In this document: in pieces, positions 25,811 through 35,205 of the stretch | Layout: every line of letters starts with the position of its first letter | How positions within the stretch are numbered: the first letter of the stretch is position 1 | Source of the DNA: an uncultured Maribacter sp. | GTDB taxonomy: Bacteria; Bacteroidota; Bacteroidia; Flavobacteriales; Flavobacteriaceae | Reading direction: 5' to 3' | Assembly: GCF_947500405.1 (NCBI RefSeq) | Contig: NZ_CANMRY010000007.1 | Location: 1-64,000 of the forward strand | Length of the DNA: 64,000 bases | Notes under the pieces: generated by a model | Seen by the model: the letters and a program-made list of their open reading frames with translations, nothing else | Databases searched by the model: none | Told to the model about the DNA's origin: nothing | Program-made: the position numbers and the translations under genes

Positions 25811-27680
25811 TCGGTTTGTTTTGTTTAATGGTATATGGTAAAATGTTTAATGCTTTTTGTTTTAGATGGTATAACAAATCTTCATGAAGGTGCTCCCAAG
25901 CTTCTTCTGTAATTGTATTTTGTGATGAAGGAGTAATACTAATTTCCATACACGGTATACGTCCTTTATTTCTATCTACTTGTAAAGTGGTTCCTGGTTG
26001 TATGGTTACATTGGTAATGGTTTTACCATAATGCATATAACAAAAAGCTTTTAAATCTTCTTTAGTTACTAATCGATCTCCGGAAAGTGTTTTACTTCTG
26101 TATCGATTTAATCTTTCTTTTTTACTTGGTTTTGTTGTTCCTCCGTGAACTAAATTTAAAAAGCGACCACCTTTTAAAAGCGAATAATCATCTTGGTAGG
26201 GGGTTAATTCTGCTCCTGTAGGAATGCCATTTGCTAAATCTCCACTTGTAGTCCAATAAGTTACTATTAAATGTTCATTACTATCATAAGGGTTAAGTTG
26301 TATGTAATGTGTTTGCCCATTTAAGACCTCGCTATTAGTGAGCTTTTGATCCATAGCAGTGAGTATTTTGGTTAACTGCGTAAGGTTGTTTTTTAAGAAT
26401 TCGCGATTCATAAAAGTAAAAGCAGCACTTTCGTCTTGTAATAGATCTAATAAGTGTGTTACCTGTTCTTTGGCTTTTTGTTTCTCTAGCTTGCCCATGC
26501 CATGATCCCAAATAAAATAGCTGCCTTTTAAGCCAGTATCATTTGAAGATTTTTCATGTATTTGTTGTGGATAATATTCTTTTCCTGTAATATTCTCTAA
26601 AGAGGCAATATCTAAAAAAGGGTTGTTTGTTAAAATGGGGATTACATTTAAGTAATCTTTCATTTGGTAAGTGTCTTTATGTCTTTTTCTATTTATTACA
26701 GGATACGCATTAATACTAACAAATAGGTTTTCTAAAATAGACTCTGGAACAATACTATTAAATTGAACTTTAATCCAGAATATATTTTCTTTAGTATCTA
26801 AATCGGATTTGTTTACTAAAGTTTCTATTTCTTTATTTTTAAAGTAAGAAGGTTCTTTTTCTTTGCCAGATGCATCTTTTTCTGAAGATACAAGTAGCGT
26901 AGGGCCTTCTAAAGTAATATAGTTTTTCTGGTACGCACGTTCTACAGAATTGCAAATGTTATGCATTTTTGTAGTGTTTGCATTATAATCTTTTTCTATT
27001 GTTTTTTGTACACTTTTGGCTTGGCTACTTAAACCGTTTGTAGTTTTTAATTGGGTATCTCCCAACCACCAACTTGCTGTTTTTAGGTAGTGGTAAAATA
27101 AATGAGATTCGTTACCATGTGCCTTTAAGTAAATAGGTAGTTTAGTTAAGTTTAAACTCTCTTGTTCTGTAGTTATGCCAAGGTAGATGCTATGTGGGGT
27201 TACTGGCTTTTTTGTAGAAGCTATTTTTTCATTTCTTCCTGGTTTGTTTAATTTTAATAGAGAATTTCCAGAAATTAAATAGTTTGCTTTAGCGTTTAAT
27301 AAAAGGTAGCTATCTATGCTAGAAAAGAAAAATTCTTTCGCAGATTTTTTTGTTTCAAAATCATTATAATTACAAATTAATTGCTGATTAGGTGCTAAAG
27401 TTCCTTGTTCTATTTTTGGAGAAAACTGAACAATACCATGTGCAGGTAAAGCACTTCTACCATAGTCTGGTTCCATAAGTTCTACTAAACTTTCCGTAAT
27501 AGAGGAACTCATGTTATGTAGCTTTCCATGTAATTTCTCTAACTCGCCAGCACATGCTTTTATAAGCAATACAACCAAGGGGTCTATAGAAGACTCCGAT
27601 TCTGCTAGTGGAATATTCCATAGCTTAGCAGCTTGCTTAAGCATCTCTTGGGTAATATGTTTTTTATTGTAATGTTCCAT
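25800..27680 (-). CDS. tssF: T6SS baseplate protein TssF
   Basis: A 626-residue protein. The N-terminus (AAKLWNIPLAESESSIDPLVVLLIKACAGELEKLHGKL...LVELMEPDYGRSALPAHGIVQFSPK) is the TssF signature, and the middle and C-terminus show the expected long beta-rich wedge regions (SIYLGI; LLKGGRFLNLVHGGTTKPSKKERLNRYRSKTLSGDRLVTKEDLKAF). It forms the baseplate wedge with TssG and TssE. It starts 2 bases after tssE and overlaps tssP. Confidence 0.9.
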   Translation of the reverse strand: MEHYNKKHITQEMLKQAAKLWNIPLAESESSIDPLVVLLIKACAGELEKLHGKLHNMSSSITESLVELMEPDYGRSALPAHGIVQFSPKIEQGTLAPNQQLICNYNDFETKKSAKEFFFSSIDSYLLLNAKANYLISGNSLLKLNKPGRNEKIASTKKPVTPHSIYLGITTEQESLNLTKLPIYLKAHGNESHLFYHYLKTASWWLGDTQLKTTNGLSSQAKSVQKTIEKDYNANTTKMHNICNSVERAYQKNYITLEGPTLLVSSEKDASGKEKEPSYFKNKEIETLVNKSDLDTKENIFWIKVQFNSIVPESILENLFVSINAYPVINRKRHKDTYQMKDYLNVIPILTNNPFLDIASLENITGKEYYPQQIHEKSSNDTGLKGSYFIWDHGMGKLEKQKAKEQVTHLLDLLQDESAAFTFMNREFLKNNLTQLTKILTAMDQKLTNSEVLNGQTHYIQLNPYDSNEHLIVTYWTTSGDLANGIPTGAELTPYQDDYSLLKGGRFLNLVHGGTTKPSKKERLNRYRSKTLSGDRLVTKEDLKAFCYMHYGKTITNVTIQPGTTLQVDRNKGRIPCMEISITPSSQNTITEEAWEHLHEDLLYHLKQKALNILPYTIKQNKPNEK

Positions 27681-27682
27681 AA

Positions 27683-28114
27683 TTAATAAGACAATGGTCC
27701 AATGTAAAAATGTTCGTAATAGATGAATTCATCATCAATTTGTGTTAGTAACCCTTTAATGGTTATATGTACTAATTTTCGGATGCGACTTTTTTTGTCA
27801 TCCGTAGCACTTTCTTCTTGTTCTACATCTACCACTACTTCTATATTAGATAATCTTTTTTCTTGTTTTTTTAAAGATTTTAAAATGGCATCTGCAATGT
27901 TCTCTTTTAGTTTAGAGTCGCTAGTAACGTTATTAAAATCTATATTCCATAATGCACAACCATAGCTTTTATCAAACTGGCATTCTCCGTAGCTTGTTGT
28001 CATTACTAAATGTAAATGTTGGGCTACAGATTCTCCTAACAGAATTTTTTCTGTTTTTTTACCGCTAATCATGCGGTTCGTATTTAATGGTAAACTGTAG
28101 TAGTTTAGTTTCAT
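27683..28114 (-). CDS. tssE: T6SS gp25-like baseplate protein TssE
   Basis: A 143-residue protein of the GPW/gp25 type: SVAQHLHLVMTTSYGECQFDKSYGCALWNIDF in the first half, then a helix and a long strand (HITIKGLLTQIDDEFIYYEHFYIGPLSY). gp25 homologues nucleate sheath polymerisation on the baseplate through a handshake with the first sheath ring. It lies directly after the TssB-TssC fusion gene, a position that makes an interaction with that protein worth testing. Confidence 0.87.
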   Translation of the reverse strand: MKLNYYSLPLNTNRMISGKKTEKILLGESVAQHLHLVMTTSYGECQFDKSYGCALWNIDFNNVTSDSKLKENIADAILKSLKKQEKRLSNIEVVVDVEQEESATDDKKSRIRKLVHITIKGLLTQIDDEFIYYEHFYIGPLSY

Positions 28115-28146
28115 TTATTTGGTCGATTTATGACAATCTATTTATT

Positions 28147-29889
28147 TTATGCTACTTCGTAATTTGTGTTCCAATTACTATTTAATGCATTGTTTTTTCC
28201 ATACATGCGAATTAAAAAGTTTTTTGCAGGGAAATATGGGGTTATGTTTAAATTAAGAATTACCTGGTCTTTCTTTTTAGGGTCGCGTTCAAATTTTAGA
28301 ACCGAAAAGTTGCTTATAAGTTTATTGGCGCCCACATGTTTATCTAAAAATTGAATTATTTCTTCCATGGCTTGTTTGCGAACATTAATATTAAAATTCT
28401 CAAAAGTTCTTTGGTTGAGGTAATCTACAAGTACCTTGGACAAATAATCGAAAACTCTAACCACACTATAGGTTTGTAATCCTAAATTATTGCCGTTAAA
28501 AAGTGTTTTCGCAGAATATGCAATAGTACTTCCGTTAGCATAATACATAGGAATAAGTCCTTTTTGTTCTATAACAGATAGATCATTCTTGGTCATTAAA
28601 AAGCGTACCCCTCTTGCGGCGTCTATGGTTCCAAATTGAGTGCCAGCACAGGCCTGAGAAAGTAAACTGGAATATAGTTTTCCTGCTAGAGCAGAGGAGG
28701 GTGCAATGTATAGGGGTTCTGTTTCCCCTAAATCCCTATTTGCTCCACGTGCTACTAACCAATTACAGGTCATAATAGTATTGGCCATAGGCAAGTCTGC
28801 TCTTACATGATTCGCTTTTTCAAAAAGTTCAACTACATCGTCTGGGGTATCTAAATGTCTAAAATCTGTAATTAATAGTACTTTGTTATCGCTTGCAATT
28901 TTTGCCCATTGTTCTAATGTGGTATGGCTGCCTAAATATCCTGGAATAACCATTAAACTATAATGTTCCATTAAATCTAAACGGTCATAATTATCTGTAA
29001 ACTCTTCTTTAACGGTATTTAAAAAAATAGGGTTATCTAAAGCTTTACATTCTTCTATATCTGCATTTAGTAGTGTAAGGTTGTTTACTTCTGTTGTATT
29101 CGTGTTTTTTAAAAATGAATCTAATGCGTAATAGGCAGATTCTAAGGGTTTAGATGCTTCTAAAATAGTATGCAAATTTTTTTTAATTCTTAGATCTAAT
29201 TCTTTGTAATAAGATTCTCCTTTACGTACAAACTCTGTTATATTTTGAATATCCGAAAACAAATAATACCATAAATAATGTTGTGCCTGTAGTTTTGTTT
29301 TTAAAGCTTTTAAAAAAATAGAATCTTTACTATTAGTTTCTTGCGCTTTAATAATTCTATACCATTCGTGATCATTAGATAGTAATACATTTAAAGCTGC
29401 ATTTTTATTATTTAAAGATTTTTTAATGAACTTAATTTCGTTATTGGTGTCTAAATGCTCTTTAAAAGAATTTAGTGTTGCTATAAAATTATTACGTTTT
29501 GTTTTTTTCTGAATTATCTCTTGAAAGCCGATATTTTTTTTAGCAGCCTTTAAAAGTTCTAAACACTCTAATTGCTGTTGTTTAAGTTGTAGCAGTACGT
29601 TGCTAGATTTTAATATGTTTTCTGGATTAAAATCTTTAAGCTCTTTATATACAAAGATTTCATTTATAAAAGCACCTAGGTAGTCTTCAATAATTATTTC
29701 GTTAGTAGGGGTGTAATATTTAAATATTTGGTTTAGCTTTTTAAGCCCTTTAACTAAATTAGGTTTCGTAGGAGCTTTAGCGGTAAATTGATTTATGTAT
29801 ATAGTTTTATTCGTTGGAATATTACTAATACCATTTCTAGAATCTTCTTGCTTACGCTTTATATGTTGTGAACCGAAAATTTGGGCCAT
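28147..29889 (-). CDS. Natural TssB-TssC fusion sheath protein (second sheath gene)
   Basis: A 580-residue protein combining both sheath subunits. Residues 1-148 align along nearly the full 149-residue TssB (ISNIPTNKTIYINQFTAKAP against LQEIPQNRTIFVEKLTQNQP, then KGLK...IF.YY.P, then a colinear helical tail). Residues from about 200 to 580 align with TssC from Trp76 on: LDNP.FL...; YDRLDLMEHYSLMVIPGYLGS; DNKVLLITDFRHLD; TIMTCNWL; AKTLFNGNNLGLQTYSVVRVFDYLSKVLVDYLN; PYFPAKNFLIRMYG. About 50 residues replace the TssC N-terminus. Separate tssB and tssC genes lie just upstream, so this is an additional component, perhaps a specialised first ring or cap. There is no frameshift or decay. Confidence 0.88.
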   Translation of the reverse strand: MAQIFGSQHIKRKQEDSRNGISNIPTNKTIYINQFTAKAPTKPNLVKGLKKLNQIFKYYTPTNEIIIEDYLGAFINEIFVYKELKDFNPENILKSSNVLLQLKQQQLECLELLKAAKKNIGFQEIIQKKTKRNNFIATLNSFKEHLDTNNEIKFIKKSLNNKNAALNVLLSNDHEWYRIIKAQETNSKDSIFLKALKTKLQAQHYLWYYLFSDIQNITEFVRKGESYYKELDLRIKKNLHTILEASKPLESAYYALDSFLKNTNTTEVNNLTLLNADIEECKALDNPIFLNTVKEEFTDNYDRLDLMEHYSLMVIPGYLGSHTTLEQWAKIASDNKVLLITDFRHLDTPDDVVELFEKANHVRADLPMANTIMTCNWLVARGANRDLGETEPLYIAPSSALAGKLYSSLLSQACAGTQFGTIDAARGVRFLMTKNDLSVIEQKGLIPMYYANGSTIAYSAKTLFNGNNLGLQTYSVVRVFDYLSKVLVDYLNQRTFENFNINVRKQAMEEIIQFLDKHVGANKLISNFSVLKFERDPKKKDQVILNLNITPYFPAKNFLIRMYGKNNALNSNWNTNYEVA

Positions 29890-30189
29890 AATGACATTAA
29901 TGATTTATTACAAAATCATTTTCTTTTAGTTAAAAAAATACTGAAAAACTATTGTTATGTTGAAGAGGAATAATGCTAAGAACTAGCTATAACAATTTTT
30001 TTTCTAGGTTTGGTTTGTTAAAACGTATGTGGTGAAATACGTTTACTTTTTTTTAGGTACAATACTAACAACATTTAAATACACTCCTTAGAGTGCATTT
30101 AAATATTATTTTGTTAGTTACCAGAATAAAAAAACTACTGTATCTTAAATGTATTTAGTAGGTGTTTTATCCTTTAATAATTTAAAAAA
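29890..30189. promoter_or_regulatory. Gap between tssC and the sheath fusion: probable internal promoter region
   Basis: 300 bases without a gene. Two elements also occur, in the same order and orientation, upstream of tssD1: GAGGAATAATGCTAAG (about 29965-29980; GAGGTAATGTTAAG upstream of tssD1) and GGTGAAATAC (30031-30040; GATGAAATACAC twice upstream of tssD1). The 14-mer AAATACACTCCTTA is also shared (about 30077 and 35310). This suggests that the fusion gene starts a second transcript under the same control as the operon head. Confidence 0.5.
30065..30117. terminator. Strong hairpin after tssC (terminator or attenuator)
   Basis: CTAACA-ACATTTAAATACACTC-CTTA-GAGTGCATTTAAAT...TTGTTAG forms a long near-perfect stem about 75 bases past the tssC stop. 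It lacks a clean T-run on the minus strand, so it could be a partial terminator or an RNA-processing site that lowers read-through into the fusion gene. Confidence 0.55.
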
Positions 30190-31539
30190 TTATTGTTGCT
30201 CGTATTCTGCTTCCCAATCATTACCATCGTCACCTTTTTGTCCGTCTAACTTAATTAAGAAGTTTTTAGCAGGGAAATATGGTTTCATATGAATGTCTAA
30301 ATGAATGCGATCTTTTTGGTTTGGATCTTGTTCAAAACGTTTAATAGTAAAGTCTTCAATAAGTTTTCCTGGACCAGATATTTTATCTAAGAATTTTACA
30401 ATTTGACTATTAAGTTCAGATCTTGTTCTTGCATTAAAGTTTTCAAAAGCTCTTCTGTTAAGAAAATCCATTAATACTTTTGTAACATAGTCAAATACAC
30501 GAACTACAGAATAGGTTTGTAGACCAAGATTATCGCCGTTAAAAAGAGTTTTAGCAGAAAATGCCATTACTTTTCCATATTCATCAACCATAGGGACTAA
30601 TCCAACTTTTTCTAAGTTGGTAATTTCACTTTTTCTAAGGTCAAAACGAACACCACTAACCTCGCTCATACCACCATATTTTTTACCTGCAGTTACTTGC
30701 GACATTAATGTTTGGTACATTTTACCAGCAAGTGCTCCTGCAGGTGGTACATATAAATCGTCTTGCTCGCCTACATCACTAAATCTATCGCGACCTTTTA
30801 ACCAGTTACAAGTCATCATGATATTGGATCTATGATTTTCGCTTCCAGTTAACTTAGCGGCTTCAAACATTTCTAGAACATCATCTGGCTCATCTAGATG
30901 CTCAAAATCTGTAACAAGCATTACTTTATTGTCGTATGCTATTTTTGCCCATTTTTCTACTACTGCGTTAGATCCTAAATAACCAGGGATTACAAGTAAA
31001 CCATAATTGTCTCTTAAATCTAAACGGTCAAAACTATCTCTTAATTCTGCGGTAACAGCATCTGTAAAGCTGGTGTTATCTAGATCTTTAATTTGATCTA
31101 GTTCTGCATTTACGATAGTTATGTTTCTTATTTTTTCTTCTTCAGCATTTTTATAGAATAATGCCATAGAGCGGTAAGAACGTTCTAAGTCTCTGGTTTC
31201 TTCTAAAGCTTTACCAACGTTTTTATCTAAGGTTTCATTAGCGATTTTAGATTGCTTTTCTGCATTTTCTATCATCTCCGAGATATCATCAGAACCATTA
31301 AGTATAGAAGACCATATTTCTAATGTCTTTTTTACCGTTTTACGCTCTTGACTTTTAGAACTCTCTGTTAAGAATATTTTTTTTCTTGCTTTACGCTCAG
31401 GGTTCATGTTTTGACTTCCATCTATGGTTGCCTCTACTAAATCAAATCCGCCATATTTTACAAGGCTTTCATTGCTTTTTTTAGCTACTTGTACATCTTG
31501 TACTGCTTCTTGCTTTGCTGCGTTACTTGTATTTGCCAT
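30190..31539 (-). CDS. tssC: T6SS contractile sheath large subunit TssC
   Basis: A 449-residue sheath protein of the Bacteroidota TssC family. Core motifs are FDRLDLRDNYGLLVIPGYLGSN, VMLVTDFEHLDEPDDV, SNIMMTCNWLKGRD, AKTLFNGDNLGLQTYSVVRVFDYVTKVLMDFLNRRAFENFN and the C-terminal KPYFPAKNFLIKLDG. With TssB it polymerises into the sheath, whose contraction drives the Hcp tube. It starts 3 bases after tssB and is followed by a hairpin. Confidence 0.93.
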   Translation of the reverse strand: MANTSNAAKQEAVQDVQVAKKSNESLVKYGGFDLVEATIDGSQNMNPERKARKKIFLTESSKSQERKTVKKTLEIWSSILNGSDDISEMIENAEKQSKIANETLDKNVGKALEETRDLERSYRSMALFYKNAEEEKIRNITIVNAELDQIKDLDNTSFTDAVTAELRDSFDRLDLRDNYGLLVIPGYLGSNAVVEKWAKIAYDNKVMLVTDFEHLDEPDDVLEMFEAAKLTGSENHRSNIMMTCNWLKGRDRFSDVGEQDDLYVPPAGALAGKMYQTLMSQVTAGKKYGGMSEVSGVRFDLRKSEITNLEKVGLVPMVDEYGKVMAFSAKTLFNGDNLGLQTYSVVRVFDYVTKVLMDFLNRRAFENFNARTRSELNSQIVKFLDKISGPGKLIEDFTIKRFEQDPNQKDRIHLDIHMKPYFPAKNFLIKLDGQKGDDGNDWEAEYEQQ

Positions 31540-31542
31540 GTC

Positions 31543-31992
31543 TTATTTTGTTTCTAGTTCGGAGATTAAATCTTGAATGGTATTTAATAAAGCCTCTTTA
31601 GCGTCTGGATCACTTAAAGCAGCTTTTAGTATTTTATTTGTCTTTAATTGTTTTATAACTTTTAAATACTGATCTTTTTCTGTGTCTAAATCTTTAAGAA
31701 ATTCACTTTGATTTACAATTCCTTTTTTTCCAAAGTCACCTAAATTATTAAAGTTTAAAGTGGTTTTAGATTCCATACCCTCACTATCTTCAAAAGCAAG
31801 TTCAATATTAGGTTTGTAATGATTAAAAACATCATCAATTGTTTTTAAACCTTTTGCCATTTCTGGTCGCAATGGTTGGTTTTGGGTAAGTTTTTCTACA
31901 AAAATTGTTCTGTTTTGTGGAATTTCTTGAAGAGATTCAATGCTTTCTCTCTTCACTTCTGTACCACCTAAGCCATATGTTTTATCACTCAT
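31543..31992 (-). CDS. tssB: T6SS contractile sheath small subunit TssB
   Basis: A 149-residue protein: EIPQNRTIFVEKLTQNQPLRPEMAKGLKTIDDVFNHYKPNIEL, then LNFNNLGDFGKKGI and a helical C-terminus. It pairs with TssC in each sheath protomer. Its sequence is colinear with the first 148 residues of the fusion protein. It lies between clpV (41-base gap) and tssC. Confidence 0.9.
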   Translation of the reverse strand: MSDKTYGLGGTEVKRESIESLQEIPQNRTIFVEKLTQNQPLRPEMAKGLKTIDDVFNHYKPNIELAFEDSEGMESKTTLNFNNLGDFGKKGIVNQSEFLKDLDTEKDQYLKVIKQLKTNKILKAALSDPDAKEALLNTIQDLISELETK

Positions 31993-32033
31993 AATATATT
32001 TAATTTTTAGTGTACTTTTGGTTAATAAAAATT

Positions 32034-34514
32034 TTAGTTATAAACGGGTTCTGGATGTTCTATTTTCCATTTCAGTTTTTCATCTTCAATAGAAACTAGT
32101 ATAGTATTTCCTTTTTCTAGTTTACCAGTAATTAGCATTCTAGATAAAGGTCTTCTAAGTTCATTTCTTATAATACCACGTAATGGTCTTGCGCCGTATT
32201 TTGGCGTAAATCCTTTATTTGCCAGATGTATTTGCGCCTCTTCCGTGATTTTTAGTGTTATATTTTGCTTTTCTAACGCTTTGAATAAATCTTTAAGCTG
32301 AATGTTAAATATTTGAACAATATTTTCTTGCGTTATTGGTGCAAAAGGTACTATTTCGGTTAATCTACCTAGAAATTCAGGTCTAAAATGTAGTCCCATT
32401 AATTCTAGTAATTCAGAAGATTTAGGTATGGATCCTTCTGTAAAAGATTTAACTACATGCTCACTACCTATATTAGAGGTGAATAAGATTACAGCATTAG
32501 AAAAATCTCCAGTTTTTCCTAATCGGTCATTTAATTTTCCTTCATCTAAAATTTGAAGAAATATATCGAAAACAGAAGGGTGTGCTTTTTCTATCTCATC
32601 GAAAAGTACAATTGAATATGGTTTTTGACGTATTTTATTAACTAATATTCCTCCTTCTTCATACCCAACATATCCTGGTGGAGCTCCATAAAGTAATGCT
32701 GCAGAATGTTCTTCTTTGAATTCAGACATATCAAACCTAATTATAGAATCTTGGGTTTGAAATAAAAATTCTGCCAAAGCTTTTGCGAGTTCAGTTTTTC
32801 CTGTTCCTGTAGGTCCAGTAAAGAAAAAAGAACCAATTGGTAACCCAGGTTTGCTTAAGCCGGATCTAGATTCTAAAACAGCTTCACTTATTGTTTTAAC
32901 GGCATAATTTTGTCCAATGACACGCCTTTTTAAGACATCTTCAATAGCTAACAATCTTTCTTTTTCATTAGCCTGTAACTGACCTACAGGTATTCCTGTT
33001 TTATTAGCTATAGTGGAAGATACATCATTTTTAGTAATGCTGTATTTTTGTTTAATACCCTGTTCTTTTAGTGTACTTAATAATGTCTCTAGTTGTATTT
33101 TTAAATCTATATACTCAGACTCTTTATCTTTAAAATCTTCTTCATTTATAGCAGTAAATAGTAAATAACTTAGCCTGTTGGTTAAATTATCATAAATCCA
33201 CTCTAGGGCACTATATTTTTTATTTTCAGATAATTCACTATTGCAAATAGCGGTAATTTCTTCTTCTATTTTATTGGCTACTGCTTCTGTTGTTTCTACC
33301 ATGTATTTACAAGCAGACATGGTGCGGTCTAATAAATCTATGGCAGAGTCTGGCAAACTACGATCTTTATTAAACCTTTTAGAAAGTCGTATTGCTTCTT
33401 TGATTGTATTTTGGGTAACTTCTAAACTATGATGATTGCTATATTTACTTATAGTATTTTCAATCATTTTAAGGGCTTCTTTTTCAGAAGGCTCTTCTAA
33501 ACGAACTTCCTCAAATCTTCTAGATAGTGTTTCATTATTTTCTATATTTTTTCGGTATGCATCGTTTGTAACGGTTGCGAGTATGGTAATCTCTCCTTTG
33601 GCAAGTTCGGACTTTAGAATGTTTATTAATCCTTTGTTAGGACCATCTTTGTCTGTTAAGTTATGAAGCTCATCTATAATGAAAATAGGTTTGTTAAATT
33701 CCTTAATAGCAGCAATAATTTTTTTTAAGCGATCTTCTACTTCGCCATTATAACTGGCTCCAGAAACTAATTCTATATAATCTAACTCATAAATTTGTGC
33801 ATCTGCTAATGCATCTGGTACGTGTTCATTAATAATTACTTGAGAAAAACCATTAAGTAGAGCCGTTTTGCCTACACCTGGTTCACCAATTATTAGAACA
33901 TTAGGTTTAGAATGACGCCCTAAGATTTCGACAATCATTTTTAATTCGGCATCACGACAGTGTATTTTTTGTATTTCCTGATTCTTGGCCTGTATGGTTT
34001 TGTCTATACAGTACTTAGATAATACAGAAGTGTCAATTTTATTAAAACTTCCTTTGTCGTTGCTAATATTCTTTTGAGAAATATTTTGAGGACTATCAAT
34101 AGAACTTAGTATTTGCTCTCTTGTAATAGGTAGTGTTTTTAGTTGTTCATAAGAAAAACCTACACCAGGAGTACAAAGAGCTGCTAGTATGCAAATAGGA
34201 GTTATTTCATCTAATCCTAACTTTAATTTTATCATATCTGCTTCATTAAAAACAGAGGCGATAGAAGCATCTCCCGTAATAGTATCTTGTACTTTTGATG
34301 TTCTAGGTAAAGATTCCATGCGAACATCTGACCATTCCTCTATGTAGTAAACATCTCCATCTATTTGTTCTATGAAAGAGCGAATACCAATTTCTTTATG
34401 CAAAATAGCTCTTAATAAATGTGCGGCTCCATAAGTGTCATTGAAATACCCTTTAGCATTAGCTTCTGCAATATGGATAGAATTTTTGACTTCTTGCGAG
34501 AGTTCGTAATTCAT
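32034..34514 (-). CDS. clpV: T6SS sheath-recycling AAA+ ATPase ClpV (TssH)
   Basis: An 826-residue class I Clp/Hsp100 protein. A Clp-N domain comes first (QEVKNSIHIAEANAKGYFNDTYGAAHLLRAIL). The first AAA domain has Walker A GEPGVGKTALL and Walker B IFIIDELHNL. A middle helical region of roughly 395-500 follows. The second AAA domain has GPTGTGKTELA, IVLFDEIEKAHPSVFDIFLQILDEG and a D2-small domain (KYGARPLRGIIRNEL). ClpV dismantles contracted sheaths. The context of tssD, tssB and tssC distinguishes it from housekeeping ClpB. Confidence 0.93.
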   Translation of the reverse strand: MNYELSQEVKNSIHIAEANAKGYFNDTYGAAHLLRAILHKEIGIRSFIEQIDGDVYYIEEWSDVRMESLPRTSKVQDTITGDASIASVFNEADMIKLKLGLDEITPICILAALCTPGVGFSYEQLKTLPITREQILSSIDSPQNISQKNISNDKGSFNKIDTSVLSKYCIDKTIQAKNQEIQKIHCRDAELKMIVEILGRHSKPNVLIIGEPGVGKTALLNGFSQVIINEHVPDALADAQIYELDYIELVSGASYNGEVEDRLKKIIAAIKEFNKPIFIIDELHNLTDKDGPNKGLINILKSELAKGEITILATVTNDAYRKNIENNETLSRRFEEVRLEEPSEKEALKMIENTISKYSNHHSLEVTQNTIKEAIRLSKRFNKDRSLPDSAIDLLDRTMSACKYMVETTEAVANKIEEEITAICNSELSENKKYSALEWIYDNLTNRLSYLLFTAINEEDFKDKESEYIDLKIQLETLLSTLKEQGIKQKYSITKNDVSSTIANKTGIPVGQLQANEKERLLAIEDVLKRRVIGQNYAVKTISEAVLESRSGLSKPGLPIGSFFFTGPTGTGKTELAKALAEFLFQTQDSIIRFDMSEFKEEHSAALLYGAPPGYVGYEEGGILVNKIRQKPYSIVLFDEIEKAHPSVFDIFLQILDEGKLNDRLGKTGDFSNAVILFTSNIGSEHVVKSFTEGSIPKSSELLELMGLHFRPEFLGRLTEIVPFAPITQENIVQIFNIQLKDLFKALEKQNITLKITEEAQIHLANKGFTPKYGARPLRGIIRNELRRPLSRMLITGKLEKGNTILVSIEDEKLKWKIEHPEPVYN

Positions 34515-34723
34515 TTAGATTAGTTTTAGTGAGTAATTATAACTTATTTAGTAAGTTTTTATTATTAATATAAATTAAATTACTTTGTAATATTTAAGTT
34601 TATTCTTATTGTTTTAGTGGTGCTAAAATGAGAGTATTTTTCTCATTTTTAGGTAATTACATTCATTTTTTCTTTCATTTTTTTGTGATATATAAGGTTT
34701 TTTTAACTGGTTTTATTAGGTAG

Positions 34724-34755
34724 AAAAAGGGAGATACATTTAAGTACTCCCTTTT
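34724..34755 (-). terminator. Terminator between tssD1 and clpV
   Basis: On the minus strand AAAAGGGAG and CTCCCTTTTT form a stem around a short AT-rich loop, ending in a T-run, about 40 bases after the tssD1 stop. A partial stop here would give tube protein in excess over the rest of the operon. A second small hairpin (GCATTAC/GTAATGC) lies at 34761-34777. Confidence 0.7.
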
Positions 34756-34791
34756 AATTAGCATTACAAGTAATGCATAATTTTAAGCAAT

Positions 34792-35181
34792 TTATTCTGG
34801 CCAGTCATTCATATGCTCTCCTGATCCCATTGTAATTGAACGGGCAGAAATCATGAAAGTCTCTGTCATTGGATTGTCTCCAACGTGATCAAAACTTTCA
34901 GCATACTTAACCATATAGCCTTCAGTAAATTTAAGTTCTTTAGCTGTGGCTTCATTGTCACGCTTTAAGAACTTAACTGCACCATCACGACGCTCAAAGT
35001 TGTTGAACATCCATTCTGCAAGACTTGTGTCTGCAGTAGATTCTACAGTTAATTTAACTCTACCACCTCTTGTTACAGAAGAAGGTCTTCCTGTTGCATC
35101 TACTTCTTGAAAAAGATCGTAGCTACAATTTAGAACGTTAAATTCTTTACCTGCTAATTCTAATTTTGCTTTAAATGACAT
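34792..35181 (-). CDS. tssD: T6SSiii tube protein Hcp (TssD1)
   Basis: A 129-residue Bacteroidota Hcp: MSFKAKLELAGKEFNVLNCSYDLFQEVDATGRPSSVTRGGRVKLTVES, with a C-terminus SARSITMGSGEHMNDWPE. It is the first gene of the leftward T6SS locus and probably the main tube subunit. The 611-base upstream gap holds its likely control region, and a terminator directly follows. Confidence 0.93.
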   Translation of the reverse strand: MSFKAKLELAGKEFNVLNCSYDLFQEVDATGRPSSVTRGGRVKLTVESTADTSLAEWMFNNFERRDGAVKFLKRDNEATAKELKFTEGYMVKYAESFDHVGDNPMTETFMISARSITMGSGEHMNDWPE

Positions 35182-35205
35182 AATAAATGTGTTTTTAGAT
35201 TAAAT

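Noticed and set aside
19991..35181. Possibility that the contractile locus is a phage tail or extracellular injection system
   Set aside because: ClpV, TssK, TssF/TssG, TssN/O/P, Hcp and VgrG together define a T6SSiii; no phage head, terminase or eCIS-specific genes are present.
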